DNA of 64,000 nucleotides from Straminergon stramineum (taxonomy: Eukaryota; Streptophyta; Bryopsida; Hypnales; Calliergonaceae), in contig OY987266.1 in assembly GCA_963920665.1 (NCBI GenBank), positions 2,361,001 to 2,425,000 on the forward strand. Reading direction: 5' to 3'. The translations under genes and the position numbers were made by a program. The notes beneath the pieces are model-generated. The model was not told where the DNA came from and searched no databases. It saw only the letters and a list, made by a program, of their open reading frames with translations. Positions 13,001 to 24,052 of the stretch are shown piece by piece. Numbering within the stretch: position 1 is the first letter of the stretch; every line of letters starts with the position of its first letter.

Positions 13001-13140
13001 TCCTTGAAGGATGCTAAGGCTAAAAAGTGGTCAATGGATGACTTCATTGTTCGCTATACAAACTAAGAATGCATGTACTTGTCCAATAATGGAAGCAATT
13101 TTGGTAACTACCTTAGTTGGGGGGGGGGTTACTTCAAGGG
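13001..13140. mobile_element. Short TTAA-flanked element (140 bp), tentative
   Basis: Flanked on both sides by TTAA (12997-13000 and 13141-13144). The left end reads TCCTTGAAGG and the right end, inverted, CCCTTGAAGT, matching at eight of the first nine bases. The left end resembles the inverted right end of the 71-bp element at 41528-41598. The inside is non-coding. TTAA duplication with CCC-like ends is the hallmark of the piggyBac superfamily; the short inverted repeat makes this copy tentative. Confidence 0.4.
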
Positions 13141-13144
13141 TTAA

Positions 13145-14486
13145 AAGAGGGGTTAGTCATTGTGGAACTCATCCTTTTTGGTATTGTATGAATTATTGCC
13201 TCAAAATACATAAGAGCACTTATTGGAGGTCAAAATACTATACAAGACCTACCCTTTCCTTACAAAATTCCAAAAGATGAACATTTATTCTTTTGCCTTA
13301 TATAGAAGGATTCTCTACCATCCATCGAACAATAAACATCTACAAGGTTAAATTTAGTAACTCAATTTTCTCCAATTTAAAGCTAAAATCAACCTATAAC
13401 AAGTAGAATGATAGATTTACCTTCTTGACATTGTTGAATTTTTTTTTAAAAATTCTACATAAAGACAAATGTGAGAGATGGGGAAAGAAATTGAATTTTT
13501 TTGACAAGGTATGAATTTGTTAAGAATTTTTGAAGTGTATTGCCTAATTGGCCCAAAAGAGTCTTTTGAGACTACTCCCCAACCAACTAAAAGTGTATCC
13601 ATAATGGTCATCTTATTCACCAAACATAGTCACAATATTTACTAATATAGCCAGAACATGAAGGCCTAAAAAAGTCATTGCATGTGATGAATTTACAATC
13701 AAAAGGTGGAAGTTCCTATTGCACTCACTAAATAATCACTCCATCACCATCATCCAAGACATTGACTCTGGCCATTGGCCCAAACCTAATGATGTGCAGA
13801 TCAAACATTTATTGAAAAAACTTTGTCATGAGTTGATGCAAGACTTTAACTATAAAAAGATGCCACAGACTCTAAATGTCCAATGGATGAAAAAGAATCT
13901 TTCTATTTAGGACAAAAGTGCAAATGTTCATCCTTGAAATTTTGTGTGAAAAAAGGAGGTCTTGCACAAGCATGTGTCTTTCTAGTGTTATTCCCCGTAT
14001 TGCTACTATGAACACTAAATTGTCCATTTTAATGACTTCATCTAAGATTGTAGGATGAAAAAAAAACATTTATTCATCCAATATTTTTTTAAAGTTGCTT
14101 GGGTACATTTTCAGAAAATTGTATTAGAAATCCCCTCATTATGGTCAATTACTTTAATTTTCTATAGAAGAAGATGCCTTTGTCCATAGATCACCCTTGT
14201 AATGTATTTTGCCTATCTCTTGTGTGATGTAAAATTTAGCCATATAAATGATATTTTTTTGAATTTGAGTCGAAATAATGAAATGAAGCTTGTCAAGTGA
14301 GGTTTCTACTTCAATTCAAAAAATTTGAGTAATTTGAAAATTTCAATATTTTATAGCAAAACGAACTTTGGTCCTATAACCATGGTTTGTTGATTTTTTA
14401 AATTTAGAGTAACCAAGAAATTTTTGGCTTAAACCATTATGTTATGGAGTTTTGTATACATCTATGGTGAAAATTTCATTGGATTC
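13145..14486. repeat. Diverged repeat sequence related to 15640-15960
   Basis: From about 13440 to 13770 this region aligns, with many changes, to 15640-15935 inside the TTAA element at 15064-16101. Shared pieces include GGTCATCTT, CAATATTT/CAACATTTT and GAAGT(T/A)CCTATTG. Around 13890-14000 it also resembles the interior of the 14491-14704 element. No coding function is seen. Confidence 0.5.
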
Positions 14487-14490
14487 TTAA

Positions 14491-14704
14491 CCCATAAACG
14501 ACGGCGCGATCATTTTCTAGTCAATGTATGACATAGAATGCTTCTATGTAGGATAGAAGTGAGACTATTCATCCTTAGAATCTTGTGTGGAAAGTGAATG
14601 TCTTGTACAATAGTTTGACTTCCAATGAATGATTTTGGAATTTTTAAAACTAACTATTTTACACAATGCCAAAAGGATGATTTCCACAATCACAAGCCTA
14701 TCCT
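14491..14704. mobile_element. TTAA-flanked MITE-like element (214 bp)
   Basis: Bounded by TTAA at 14487-14490 and 14705-14708. Its interior aligns with the 222-bp element at 34458-34679. Shared blocks are CTATTCATCCTTAGAAT, a TTTGACTTCCAATGAAT-like block and GATTTCCACA. Both copies are bounded by TTAA at the same places, which supports the boundaries even though the terminal inverted repeats are short and worn. It is non-coding, and its mobilising transposase would be a TTAA-specific one. Confidence 0.55.
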
Positions 14705-14708
14705 TTAA

Positions 14709-15059
14709 CCTTTCACGTCAATAAAATTGGATTTTGGAGAGTCAAATGAACACTAATTGGCTTGATTTGAACTACCGTACCTATTGTAGTAATTTGGACT
14801 CCTCACTAACTTATTCAAGAGTAGAATATTACATTCATACAATGGGTGATGGAAATCAGGAGATTGAATGGTACTTGCCATTTGTTTTAGGGTAATTCAA
14901 TTCATTCATTTTTCACCAATCATATTTTAATCCCTAAAGGATTGAGGCACATTTTGGGTACAAATTGTAAAAAACTACCATTTTTATATTTGACTAGTAT
15001 ATGAATACATGGAAGAAATTTCAGAAACTTTGACCATGCAGATTGCAAGATATATGCAT
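14709..15059. other. Intergenic sequence with a TTAA-element-like end
   Basis: AT-rich and non-coding. TTAATCCCTAAAGGATTGAG near 14924-14943 looks like a left end of the same TTAA-bounded group, but I found no partner end. Confidence 0.4.
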
Positions 15060-15063
15060 TTAA

Positions 15064-16101
15064 CCCCTAAAGGACCGGGGGTGTTTGACCAAAGCTCTTG
15101 TTTTCTTGACTAGTTCTTGTAACAAGCATAATTTCTCAAATGTGTGATATGATTTTGATGATCATCACCATTGAAATGAAAGAAGATTTATGTAGCTTTC
15201 CAATGAAAAAAAGATCAACAAAATCGCACAATTTTTGAGAAAATGCCACCGTTGACAAAATTGATGAAAGATATCCAATTCTACAAAACTTTGTAATGTG
15301 CTGAAATTGAAATGTTGAAATCTGGATGCTCAAAAGTGATCCAAAAACTCTGAATTTTTTTCTACAAGTACATATCATCATGATTTAGATGTGCAATTTT
15401 TTTTCAAATCATTTTGAGATGTGGAAAAAAAGATATGAGCATGTGAAGTGATAGCCCAGAGTACTTTTTCTATTCTCAAAAAATTCATAGAAAATTGCTC
15501 ACTCAATCATTTCTCGATCAAATTGTACCCCTGGATTCAGCCAAAAAAATCATATAGGGTCTCCTTTGTTGGTCACAGACTAAGGTAAAAGAGCCCATTG
15601 CAGTCAGAATGAAGAGTGTGCCCTCATGCCATTGCTGAAATTTTTCAAGTTTTTTCCCACACAAAGATAAGTGTGAGACAATGAGGACATTTGAAGATAT
15701 ATTTTTTGGACCAAGTATGAATTAGTTCTGAATTTTTGAAGTGATCAGATCATAGGGGTCTGTAGGCTACCTCATGACCAACAAAATCTAAATCCAATTT
15801 GGTCATCTTCCTACCCAATGCAGTCACAACATTTTCAAGCATGGAAGACCTCAAAAAATCAGTTTTTACTAAGAATTTTACACTGAAAAGCTGGAAGTAC
15901 CTATTGAGGTCACTAATTACTCCATAACTACCATGTAAGGCATTGATTGTGGTCTGAAAAACCACAATGGGGGCATTAGGTGTCCATCATGGGCCATTTG
16001 ACCGCAATGGGGTCTTTTACCTTATTGGTAAGGTCCACATTCCAAATTTTCTACCAATGTAGTTGCAAAAGCCATGTGGTGGCCTTATGATCCTTTAGGG
16101 G
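15064..16101. mobile_element. TTAA-flanked non-autonomous element (1,038 bp)
   Basis: Flanked by TTAA at 15060-15063 and 16102-16105. The left end CCCCTAAAGGACC and the inverted right end CCCCTAAAGGATC match at 12 of 13 bases. The right 45 bases, inverted, closely match the left half of the 71-bp element at 41528-41598, so both belong to one family. There is no transposase ORF inside. The ends and target site fit the piggyBac superfamily; descent from the 28251-33718 element is not shown, because the termini differ after the first bases. Confidence 0.65.
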
Positions 16102-16288
16102 TTAAAGTAAAGAAAATAAGTTTTTTTGCACCTTGCTTGACTAGATTTTTTGGCTTTGAATCTTTTTAGTTCAAATTTTTTGCACTATGGATTTTGATTT
16201 TCTACTTATTTATGTTAATTAGTTGAGTTGAGAATCTACAAAAAAAAATTGAAAAAAAAGCACTTAATTTTCACTCATTAAAAAATTG

Positions 16289-17680
16289 TTACACTGACAA
16301 ACAAAATTGAGTACAAATTTGAAACATTTTCATTCAAACATCCATAACATAAAGCATCAATGGACAAAGTCCAAAAATGTACACACAAAACTTGTAGTGT
16401 GTGACATACCACACATTACCATGGAAGTTTGAAGAAAAAATTAGTTGTGATTTGAAAGAAAATTGATTTCAAAGTTAGCCATGTCTAAAACTCGGTTTTG
16501 TTCACCATCTTTGGAATTACCTTATCTTTTGTCAATTTTTTCTTAGAACTCTAAAAATACTCTTTGTGCATTGGCATGTTGGTATACATCATTTCAAATT
16601 GTTGTATACAAAAATTGAAGGAAATTTACATTTATAGAATTCAAAATATCAACAATTTGATAAACATGCAAATGATGTTGGTTCTCACAATATTTGAATT
16701 TCTTTTTGGAATTGAAAGCATGGGATTGCATTAGCCTTTGTAGAAAGAGTATAGGTTGCAACATGGGCCATTGTTATATCTTATTGCCCTTGCATTTGAA
16801 ATATTTGTTGAAAAGGGCAATGTGTTCAATTTATGTTTTATAGCCATATAATGCATTTTTAGATTCAATTGTTTTGGTCAAAAAAACTAGAATTCATGAT
16901 GCATATAATTGAACAAAAAAATTCAAAAAAATTCAATGATTATTGCCGATATCATCAAAAAATAGGAAATTGCCAAAAATTACATTGGCCTTCCTTAAAT
17001 TTCCTATTTTTTGATGATATCGGCAATAATCATTGAATTTTTTTGAATTTTTTTGTTCAATTATATGCATCATGAATTCTAGTTTTTTTGACCAAAACAA
17101 TTGAATCTAAAAATGCATTATATGGCTATAAAACATAAATTGAACACATTGCCCTTTTCAACAAATATTTCAAATGCAAGGGCAATAAGATATAACAATG
17201 GCCCATGTTGCAACCTATACTCTTTCTACAAAGGCTAATGCAATCCCATGCTTTCAATTCCAAAAAGAAATTCAAATATTGTGAGAACCAACATCATTTG
17301 CATGTTTATCAAATTGTTGATATTTTGAATTCTATAAATGTAAATTTCCTTCAATTTTTGTATACAACAATTTGAAATGATGTATACCAACATGCCAATG
17401 CACAAAGAGTATTTTTAGAGTTCTAAGAAAAAATTGACAAAAGATAAGGTAATTCCAAAGATGGTGAACAAAACCAAGTTTTAGACATGGCTAACTTTGA
17501 AATCAATTTTCTTTCAAATCACAACTAATTTTTTCTTCAAACTTCCATGGTAATGTGTGGTATGTCACACACTACAAGTTTTGTGTGTACATTTTTGGAC
17601 TTTGTCCATTGATGCTTTATGTTATGGATGTTTGAATGAAAATGTTTCAAATTTGTACTCAATTTTGTTTGTTAGTGTAA
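16289..17680. repeat. Near-perfect 1.39-kb palindrome (long hairpin)
   Basis: Two arms of 682 bases (16289-16970 and 16999-17680) are inverted copies separated by a 28-base loop. Reading the arms against each other I found only two mismatches, both transitions (near 16296 and 16492), so identity is about 99.7%. The ends read TTACACT and AGTGTAA, and I see no clear target-site duplication. There is no convincing ORF. A transcript across it would fold into a very long duplex, a good substrate for plant Dicer-like enzymes. It could be a foldback transposon, a recent inverted duplication or an siRNA locus. Confidence 0.95.
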
Positions 17681-17955
17681 GAAGAGGTGGGTTCAAGATT
17701 GAAGAAACGACTAAATTGTTAATATTTTTTAGATGGAATTGAATCACAATAATTCCAACAGTGAGATTGTTCTAGCAAGAAAATCTAACCTTGTCTAGCA
17801 TTTTTTTAAGAAAAATTCTAAAAATTGCATTCGAAAATGAATTCTACAAGTTATTTTTTCAAGAAGATGCTTAGATTGCCCAAAAACTAAGATTGTCCAT
17901 AACTTTCTCATTATTAGTCCAAATTGAATGAAACAAAGCTTCACATGTAGAAAAA
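17681..17955 (+). repeat. Diverged dispersed repeat, copy 1 (pair with 45250-45520)
   Basis: Starts exactly where the palindrome ends and aligns with 45250-45520 in the same orientation. Shared blocks are AGGT..GTTCAAGATTG, ACTAAATTGTTA-like and ATTAGTCCAAATTGAATGAA-like sequences. Identity is moderate with several gaps. It is non-coding. The palindrome therefore sits next to, or within, an older repeat. Confidence 0.65.
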
Positions 17956-18886
17956 AATATAATCTTTGAAAAAAAGATTTGAAAAAAAATATATTTTGAC
18001 TTTTTGTAATTTTTTTTTGTTGCCCACCGAACTCCATTTTTTTCTTATTATGCCATAACATTTGTTCCTCGGCATCAATTAAAATAAAAAATATATTTTC
18101 ACAAAGCTCTTGCAAAATACAAAACCTCCAAAAAATATCACTAAAAATTGAGACAGCAAGAACCAACCCGGACCCAAATTGTCTTCTGAGGGGGCAAATG
18201 GTCCTTTAGATGTTAAGTGCCCATTGGTACGCACATGCCCACCTAGTATGGGAATAGCGTACAGAATTTTCAAGTCTACATCATTAATTTTGGATACTCC
18301 AGAGTACTAAAACCCCTTAAACCCCAAAGTGTGACAAATTAGCAAAATTGAAATTTAATTAAAAAAGGTTTTTTGAAAATTTCTGAAAAATAAGGAATCT
18401 CATTAGCACCAAGTTAGTCATCTTCAATAAAAATTTCAAGTACATGGGCTTCATAATCCAAAAGTTATGGCTAATGACAACTCCATCACTCCAAATGTGA
18501 TGCAAAATTGGACTGGTCTTTCTTGCAATCACCCTCCAACATTAATTTAGGTCTTTAAACCATCTTCAAGTTGTTTGTGTAGTCAAATGGCTACTCTTTC
18601 AAGACCAAGTTTCAACTAGTGACCTAATTCAAAAAATTATGTTTCATGAACACCAAAATAATTTTTGATGATGAATATATATTGAGTTAGAGAATGTACA
18701 CTTTATTAACTTGAAAACCTTTGTCCATTTTAAACCATCTAGCAAAAAACTTTGAACTTTTTCCAAAATTTACATGCTCAGTTAATTTAAAAGTTTAGTG
18801 ACTTTAGAACCTCTTTGTAATTTTGACAAGAATGATATTTTTTTAACCAATTTCACAATAGAAACCACTTGCAATGCATACAACGT
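17956..18886. other. AT-rich intergenic sequence, no gene seen
   Basis: No protein-like ORF. One 123-codon frame on the - strand (17795-18166) is a compositional product of T-rich sequence and overlaps the dispersed repeat. Confidence 0.5.
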
Positions 18887-18890
18887 TTAA

Positions 18891-19702
18891 CCACAAAATG
18901 TCCTTGAGGACATAATTTGTCCTCAATTAATTTTCAAAGTTGAATAATGGGAAATCAGTGTGATATTTTGTAAAATGGTTAACTATGATATTGGAGAGTG
19001 AAAAGTTTCCAAAAGGGTGAAATTTTCCGATTTCAATTATGATGTGGCCTCAATTTTCTAAGGCTTACAATGTAAGTAGACTCCCCAGTTTGGCAATGTG
19101 GAAGCAAGTGTTAACGCGGATTTTGGTTTCCGAACCCATCCGGATTCAAAATGGATTTTTTCTCGAATGCACTGTCAGATTCTTGCAAAACAAAATTCTA
19201 CAGCTTTATAAGTTCTCGTATGTCGTTTCCACCGTGGGGATCTTCCTCTATCAAGAAGTACATTTTTCATCAAAAAAAAAGGAATCTACATTCCTAAAAT
19301 GGGCCTGTTGAATATCCTGTTGTTCAATGATCCTCCGCCGAACATGTGTTATCCCTCTAGCATATTTTTGGGGGCATCGATCATGTGCATCTTCTCTTCT
19401 TTCCTACGAAAGACACCGCACCTCAAGGAATGACATATTCATCCTGCAACACCCGCCGAAGCACTTGGAGGGACAAAAAATGTGTGATTTCGCAACTATG
19501 TACCTTCGATGTCTTGAGAATCTAATGCATCGTGACAAATCATTTGGGCCCCTAAATTTTTTTGCATGACCCTTGTAGAGTATACTTGTGCTTTGTACGG
19601 TTACATTTGAGTAGGTAGGCTTTAATTATTTATTAGAAAAGCAAATGTGTTTGCCTCTCTAGTAGGGGGCCTCAGTCGGGAAATTGCAGGGTCATTTTGG
19701 GG
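18891..19702. mobile_element. Non-autonomous piggyBac-like element (812 bp)
   Basis: Flanked by TTAA at 18887-18890 and 19703-19706. Left end CCACAAAATGTCC; inverted right end CCCCAAAATGACCC. The left part (about 18891-19160) aligns with the left end of the element at 28251, and the right part (about 19165-19702) aligns with its right end (about 33165-33718), including shared blocks TTTCCACC, GGATCTT, TTTGCCTCTCTA and GGTTACAT. It is thus an internal-deletion derivative of the large element that keeps both ends and lacks the transposase. Confidence 0.82.
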
Positions 19703-19706
19703 TTAA

Positions 19707-22700
19707 TGTACAAGAATTAGCCTTTGTTGCCTCCCAGAGGACTTCATAATTAAATGAAGATCACGAAGTCCACTTGAACCCTATTTTCCAAGCCAAATTT
19801 AAAATTATTCTAAAATAAATGTATACAAAATTGTCAAATGCAAGCAAAGACCAACTCATCAAAGTATTCCACAAAATCTTGAAACAAATTTTATAGATTT
19901 ACAATCAACCATCTCTAATTGCACTCTCCTAAGAGGACAAATTGCCTCTTACATGATGTGTTCACAATTTGACATACAAAAATTGTCCAATTAATATGTA
20001 AAATTCTTAAGAGACACTAGGAGTTTGCATTTACATAATGCACAATTAGAGAAAGGTGACTTTGCCTTTCAAAGCAAGAGTGTTGCATTACATTATTCAA
20101 CAAGACAAAGAACTCCTCCGAATTAGAAAACCAAAGACATCATATTTTGCAATTGTCAAACATTGAAAATTCAGTAAACAAAAAAATTGGAGAAAATACA
20201 CTTGATCAAGTTATCTATATGAAGGTCAAATTTGACAAAAATTATATCATTTTTGTAAAAAAAGGGCCACATGTCATCTTGCAAATGGGACGAGGTGACA
20301 TGGACCTTGGAGAATCTTATGTAGCAAATTTGCTTTGAATAATGAATCTAAAAAGCACTACCAACATGGACATTTTTTCATTACAAATGTGAACTTGTGA
20401 AGTGCAACTGCTCATTTAATCGGAGGGCCTCAGTCCAAAAGGATTTTTGTCAATTCAAAATGCTAATATCTTGCAATCCACATGCTGGAAATTTCTAAAT
20501 TTCTTTCCACATATTCTCAAACCAAATTCTTACAAGATTCTATGGTTACATGATTCCAATTTTCTTTTTTCTAAAATTTGGTATTTATACTAGAAATGAC
20601 AATCTTAGAGCATTTTTGGTGAAAAAATAGTCAAAGAACTTTATGGGTTAAGAGAACAAGATGTGACCAAAATACACTATAAGAATGATCTATGGATTAA
20701 TCCCTCACTGCCAAAGGGGACCAATGGTGTCCTCATATAATTTCAAGTCCACATAATTCAAAGTGTTGTAACTTTTGCATCCAATGTTTGAATTTAATAA
20801 AACTTGTTGGGAAATTTGCACTCTCTTCTATGATGGGCACCCACAAAATACACCACTAATTCTAAACCGTCATCTTCAATTTGTGTACATCTCCAAAATC
20901 GATTATGTACCTAAGTGGAAGAAAGGCTTTTAAAACCAAACCTTGTTCCTTCATAACTTTTGCATACATAATCCAAATGTCTCATTCTTTGGTGCGTTGG
21001 AACCTCCTTTTACTTGCTCCAATAATAAAAGATAAAAATTTGAATAGTTTAATAATAGTAATTAGGCACAACAACAATTAGTAGTGATTCGGGGGATATG
21101 CACCTTAGTTTGTGTAGTAAAATTTTTAGATCAATCAAGATGTACTAATTTTTTGGAAGCCAATTGAAGTTTGTAGGTTCAATTTAAGTTCACCAAATTG
21201 CATTTGATGGCTGTAACTTTGGAGGCTTGTATCTCCTTCATCCAATGTTCATTTTCTATAAAAATTTGTTGGGTTATATTTCCCTTGAAGTCTAAGGTTG
21301 AAGCACATACCAATGACCAATTGTTGAAGTAATTTTGGAGTAGATTATGAATAGTATGAGGTGGTGGGAAATTTTTTCCATGTCGGAAGATAGGAAATAT
21401 GGGGATTGCAAAATTAAAATTCTTGTATATTTTGGGAGCCAAAAAATACTCATGACCCATAGCCAATGTCTAGCCACTCTTTCAATTCCAATTAGTCAAG
21501 AACTACTTTCCCACTTACTACTTCCTAATTTCTTGCTCACTACTTTGGGATATGTGTCATATCTTCACTAGTCCCAACCTTGAAAATTAAAGGACCAAAA
21601 CAATGCATTATTAGCTTTGATTGGAAATTTGTTTGAGCCCTTGGTTGGACATATTGTGCTCTACGAGTTGGGTATTGGGTTTAGGGTACAATTGGTGCCT
21701 CTACCTTAATTATTGTGGTAAAGTTTTCATATCAATTTAAGTTGTTTTGAATGTTTGGGAGCAATTCAAAGTTCAAAATTTGGGCATTTGGGGCATTTGG
21801 TGAACTTTCTTGGCTTGTTTTTTCTTCATACAATGTTCTCTTCCAATAATTTTTTTGGAAAGTTGTGCATACTAGTCTAGTTTTTGTGGCTAAAATTTCA
21901 TACCAATCCAAGAAATTATGAGTGATTGAGAAGCATTTTATTAGGAAGTTTGGCCTTAGATGTATATTTTGCAAATTTCCTTTTGCTATTTTTTGACATT
22001 TTCAAAGCCATTTTGTAGACACAATGAGTCAAATGAATGATATTTTCTTTCTCCAATGTGTTTGTATGATGGTTTTGAATCATTTTATAGTTTAAGGTTT
22101 TTTCATTTGAGTAGGTTTAGAAATTAAATTTCACCTCCATATGTGTTGCAAGGAAAATTTTAGCATCCTTTTTCAACACTAAAACATTATAATCTTCCAA
22201 TTCATATAGCCAAATGATTCCAAATTTGATTCACACTATTTACAGCATGTACACTACAAGATTGTACAATTGAGATATCTATAACTTCGTGGCATTGAAA
22301 TCTATAACACTTCAAAAGCAATAATGTTTTTGAACCCAAAAATGCTTTGGGTTTTGAGGGGTTAAGCATCTTCTTCATTTGCAAAGTCAATAGTAATGTA
22401 GTGAGGAAATGAACACTATTGTTGTGCCTCAAGGTCACCTTTGGCAAAAAAAAATTAAAAACTACAAAGCTAGTTGATTTTGAAAATTAATAAGTCACCT
22501 TGCCAAATCTAAGGAAAATTAATCAATGTAAAAAAGTTAAAATGTTATAAAAAAACTGATACATCTTGACACCAACAATTTTTTACAATCCAATTGATAG
22601 AGAGGTTGTCTTTTATAATGAAATTCATTGTCCATCATGAATCCTCAAGGAGTATGGGACAATTTCAAGATGAGAACTTAACCACTCATTGTCAAAATAC

Positions 22701-23171
22701 AAGAATTATATTGAATGTAAAATTTAGATCTCATTTTGACATAGAAGAATATTTAAAAAATAACTTTGAACTAATTGAAGTTGTTAAATCAACTTAAATT
22801 TCATCTCCAAAAATTTATTTGTGGTTTCAAGCCTCCAATCAAGAGTTATGAACAAAATTCAAAGAGGATGTTTAAAAATGTCAAAAAAATGTTCCTCCCA
22901 ACACCTTCTCAAAATTTTATCCAAAATTTTTGATTGAAGGCTTGAAATCTCAACTAGATTTGTAGAGATGAAATTTACATTGATTACATAACTTTTTTTA
23001 GTTCAAAGTTATTTGAATTTTTTTATTTTACTATGCCAAATTGAAGTCTAAAATTCTATATTAAATACAATTCATACTTTTGACTTAACTAGTTTAAGAG
23101 ATTGAGCCTCCATTCACCCTAATATACATATCACACATAAGTTGCTTGACCTCCTACCAACCCACTTGTAT
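19707..23171. other. AT-rich intergenic sequence with a possible TTAA element
   Basis: No gene recognised; the few ORFs are short and protein-unlike. A possible 1.66-kb TTAA-flanked unit runs 20701-22361, with left end TCCCTCACTGCCAAAG and inverted right end CCCCTCAAAACCCAAAG. The pairing needs one gap and no related copy supports it, so I leave it tentative. Confidence 0.4.
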
Positions 23172-23447
23172 AAAAACATTGTGCGTACACCATCATTGAC
23201 TCACAATGTAAGTAACTTCCAAATCTATATGATGTACTTACTGAAAAATTTCCATATTTTTTATTATAATGCCGAATTCTTGAGAAATGATATTTTAATT
23301 TGCCAAAGTAAAAACATTGTGCGTACACCATCATTGACTCACAATGTAAGTAACTTCCAAATCTATATGATGTACTTACTGAAAAATTTCCATATTTTTT
23401 ATTATAATGCCGAATTCTTGAGAAATGATATTTTAATTTGCCGAAGT
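23172..23447 (+). repeat. 138-bp tandem duplication
   Basis: Two adjacent units (23172-23309 and 23310-23447) differ by one base that I can see (A at 23305, G at 23443). Because 138 is a multiple of three, ORFs of just over 100 codons appear on both strands, each repeating a 46-residue block; they reflect the duplication rather than a gene. The near-identity means the event is recent. Confidence 0.95.
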
Positions 23448-24052
23448 ACATTTTAGACTTTCATTAATTATTTGGCAAAAATGTGCTATAGGTGACCTCC
23501 AGGTACGGTATTCACTGAAAATACATTCAAGCAAGCTTAACTCCCCTCCCCCAAAACTAGATAAAAAAGTTTTTTTTTTTCCATCCTACAACCCTACATG
23601 AAATCGGACACTAAACGTCCTCAACATCGTTTCGGGGTTAAACAAAAATATCATCTTGCCTGAGCTCCAGTTTCAAAATGGAGGATTGAGCTGCACCTTC
23701 ATTTCAGTAACAGGTTCCGAATCCTATTCTCCTAGAGGCTCCTAATTCCTACTGCACAAGAAGTGATTGAAAAGAGCAAGGAAAACTACGAAATGACTAT
23801 ACAAACTCACAATCTTCACCCTCACCTGTCATTGTTCATTATCACATCGAGAAGAAGAGGATTAAGCTGTAAAAGAGAAGAGGATTTAGCTGTAAAAGAA
23901 AGGAGAATTTAGCTAGAAAAGAAGAGGATTTAGCTGTAACCCCAATTTTTCTCGCATTCTTGAGCCATAAGTCTCCAAGATTTGACGATCCTGAAGATGA
24001 CTATGTCCGATGTCCGACTCGAGCCTAACAGCCTCCGAAGAATCTTCAGCTT
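23448..24052. other. Downstream flank and 3' UTR side of the DUF1218 gene, with a minisatellite
   Basis: At 23851-23940 about four imperfect units of 22-24 bases repeat AAGAGGATTTAGCTGTAAAA. They lie just past the DUF1218 stop codon and may be transcribed as its 3' UTR. CGTTTCGGGGTTAA near 23624-23637 resembles a right end of the TTAA-bounded elements but has no partner. Confidence 0.5.

Noticed and set aside
17795..18273. Small membrane-like proteins on the - strand
   Set aside because: Hydrophobic residues come from T/A-rich codons; frames overlap a dispersed repeat and have no start context or homologue.
23131..23456. Protein with two 46-residue repeats
   Set aside because: The repeat comes from a 138-base DNA duplication and ORFs exist on both strands, so coding is not supported.
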